Shown piece after piece: positions 62,697-64,000 of a DNA stretch of 64,000 bases. The notes under the pieces were generated by a model that saw only the letters and a program-made list of their open reading frames with translations, made no database searches and was not told where the DNA came from. Each line of letters starts with the position of its first letter. The stretch's first letter is position 1. A program made the position numbers and the translations under genes. Origin of the DNA: Leptolyngbya sp. KIOST-1 (GTDB lineage: Bacteria > Cyanobacteriota > Cyanobacteriia > Phormidesmidales > Phormidesmidaceae); contig NZ_JQFA01000004.1 in assembly GCF_000763385.1 (NCBI RefSeq), forward strand, positions 310,001 through 374,000. Direction: 5' to 3'.

Positions 62697-63437
62697 ATGA
62701 ACAAAAGTTTGTTAGTCTCCGATGCTGTGGTTGAGGCAACATCCCCTAACCAGGTTTTCTTTTGCCCCGAAGAGTCGCAGTTTTACGCCCAGTGTCTGGA
62801 GAAGATGGTGCTAGCCCAGGGCAGCTCAGACCCCATCGTTGAATTTGGTTCAGGGGACGGTAGCCCCGTCATTCAGGCGCTGCTGCGCAGCACGTATAAA
62901 GGGGCAATTCAGGGGTACGAACTCAATGTAGCGGCCCATCAATTGGCTCAGCTAAGAATTGAGCAGTATGGGCTGACTCCCTATTACCAGGTTCACAACG
63001 ACTGTTTCTTTAAAGGCTCTACCGCCGCCGCCCACTGTCTAATTGCCAATCCTCCCTACCTGCCCGCCCCCGACAATCAGCTTTACATGCCCTCTCTGCA
63101 CGGCGGTGACGACGGTGCCACCATTACCAAACAGCTGCTTGCCCGGGGCTGTGAACAGGTCATGCTCATGATCTCGGCCTACTCAAACCCTGTGGATACG
63201 GTCAATCACGCGATTAAAAATGGGTATGATGTGGTGGACTTTATGGTCACCCCGCTCAAGTTTGGCTACTACAGCTGCGAACCCAAGGTGAGAGACTCAA
63301 TCGCAAAACTTAAGCGCAGGCGCCAGGCCTTTTTCTCGGAGAAAATTTACTTTCTTGCTGGCGTCTTGTTTCGGCAAAAAAGTGCTGCTACGGCGTGCCT
63401 GTCAGAGGAGTTTTTGAAGGTCATGACGGCGCTGTAA
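62697..63437 (+). CDS. SAM-dependent methyltransferase with NPPY motif
   Basis: 246 residues. Motif I is IVEFGSGDGSPVIQALL (about 47-63) and motif IV is LIANPPYLPAPD (about 117), the NPPY form used by N-methylating enzymes such as PrmC, HemK and DNA N6-adenine methyltransferases. The N-terminal 45 residues are not a target-recognition domain and no restriction gene is near, so a protein or small-molecule amine target is more likely. Cotranscribed with the diiron enzyme (43-base gap). Confidence 0.85.
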   Translation: MNKSLLVSDAVVEATSPNQVFFCPEESQFYAQCLEKMVLAQGSSDPIVEFGSGDGSPVIQALLRSTYKGAIQGYELNVAAHQLAQLRIEQYGLTPYYQVHNDCFFKGSTAAAHCLIANPPYLPAPDNQLYMPSLHGGDDGATITKQLLARGCEQVMLMISAYSNPVDTVNHAIKNGYDVVDFMVTPLKFGYYSCEPKVRDSIAKLKRRRQAFFSEKIYFLAGVLFRQKSAATACLSEEFLKVMTAL

Positions 63438-63456
63438 GCGTCCCTCATCGAACTTT

Positions 63457-64000
63457 CTAAGCTAGAGAGAGAGGCTGACCATGAGCCTCCAGAGAGTCCT
63501 CCTGCTCGGGCTCAAATTGAGGAAGTAAAGATGGCGCGGGCCGGTTCAACCGAGCGGCGGCACAGGTTTGACTGAGGAAGGCCAAGACATTGCGATGCTG
63601 AGCCTTCAAGGAGGTGACCACCGTCAGCATGCGCGAGACAAACTGACTTCCTCCATGAGACTGGGAGCCAAAACTGGTGCGCCGCCAGATCACCGCTGGA
63701 CGCAACGCCCGCTCAGCAGCATTGTTGGTCGGCTCCACCCCTGGGGTCTGCACAAACGTCCAAAGGGCGGGTTCTACCTGTAAGAGTTGCTGGCAGGTGC
63801 GGATGGTTTTAGCTAGCGGCGTCTTTTCGGCGATGGCGATAGGCAGGGCTGTCGCCGCAACGAGTTCAGCCTTAAAGCCAGCCCGCAAGGGTTTGACGAA
63901 CTCGATAAAGTCGGAGCGTACCAAGGTGCCATCACGCACCCGGTGCCACCAGCGAAATAATCGCCGCTGCCGCCTCAGCAGCGCCCCAATCAGGGTTGTT
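63457..64000 (-). CDS. IS66-type transposase, C-terminal part (5' end outside window)
   Basis: About 181 residues, reading in from the window edge. The DDE catalytic Glu region is clear: GVEPTNNAAERALRPAVIWR then RTSFGSQSHGGSQFVSRM and the helix LKAQHRNVLAFLSQTCAA. Upstream residues GALLRRQRRLFRWWHRVRDG continue the frame past 63939 to the edge. It ends with its own stop 20 bases from the convergent methyltransferase gene, so the IS right end would be close to 63440; the terminal inverted repeat was not identified. Confidence 0.88.
   Translation of the reverse strand, partial: TTLIGALLRRQRRLFRWWHRVRDGTLVRSDFIEFVKPLRAGFKAELVAATALPIAIAEKTPLAKTIRTCQQLLQVEPALWTFVQTPGVEPTNNAAERALRPAVIWRRTSFGSQSHGGSQFVSRMLTVVTSLKAQHRNVLAFLSQTCAAARLNRPAPSLLPQFEPEQEDSLEAHGQPLSLA

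Noticed and set aside
62697..63437. Restriction-modification methyltransferase
   Set aside because: NPPY is shared with PrmC/HemK-type enzymes; no target-recognition domain or endonuclease is near.

Overview
The window reads as a chromosomal segment of a high-GC cyanobacterium, most likely a filamentous Leptolyngbya/Nodosilinea-type lineage (inference). Supporting signs are very frequent HIP1 octamers (GCGATCGC), a CrtO-type beta-carotene ketolase, cyanobacterial GlgA/GlgC/GlgP, DUF1802, DUF3891, Uma2 and CsbD proteins, and STAND-TPR and RAYT genes. No rRNA or tRNA gene and no CRISPR array was seen. Starts were chosen from family N-termini and visible ribosome-binding sites.

Layout. 0-1.1 kb: a truncated SBF/ACR3-type transporter with a DUF302 gene behind a promoter and a palindromic operator-like site. 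1.4-20.2 kb: mostly housekeeping genes: a long RluA-type pseudouridine synthase, aspS, a HAD phosphatase, DUF1802, a PlsC-like acyltransferase, FHA, dprA, an APH-kinase fusion, rplY (L25/Ctc), purA, a CPA1 antiporter convergent with a TrkA-type NAD-binding protein, a deaminase, a cold-type RRM protein, thioredoxin and a Uma2 nuclease. 20.3-21.8 kb: glgA. 21.9-28.1 kb is the accessory island: a two-gene STAND (NB-ARC-TPR) module whose proteins share a GGTAYIGD motif, a 4 x 91 bp REP-hairpin array, a RAYT transposase with two more REP hairpins inside its coding sequence, and a toxin-antitoxin/DUF2283 cluster with an inverted-order duplication.

28.1-31.4 kb holds a compact operon whose three products (GTP cyclohydrolase II-like, DUF1688/URC4, uracil phosphoribosyltransferase) match the core of the URC uracil-catabolism pathway first described in yeast. 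32.4-45 kb: glgP, a Na/Pi cotransporter, lspA-bioY, small unknowns, an MFS carrier, an SDR, CsbD, a lipoprotein superoxide dismutase, DUF4383 and glgC. 45.6-64 kb: signalling (a REC protein and a 1358-residue hybrid kinase) and a stress-flavoured set (two BON proteins, CrtO, DUF2231, a persulfide-dioxygenase/rhodanese-like protein, a hemerythrin protein, a lipoprotein, DUF3891), then a diiron heme-oxygenase-fold enzyme paired with a methyltransferase, ending in an IS66 transposase cut by the window edge.

Dispersed through intergenic DNA are short non-autonomous elements bounded by CTAG/CTAA (8.2, 19.5, 36.9 and 56.0-56.4 kb). At 56.0-56.4 kb three different ones sit head to tail, each sharing its four-base boundary with the next. 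The best candidates for little-described biology are the URC operon in a cyanobacterium, the STAND pair with the REP/RAYT locus beside it, and the diiron enzyme-methyltransferase pair.
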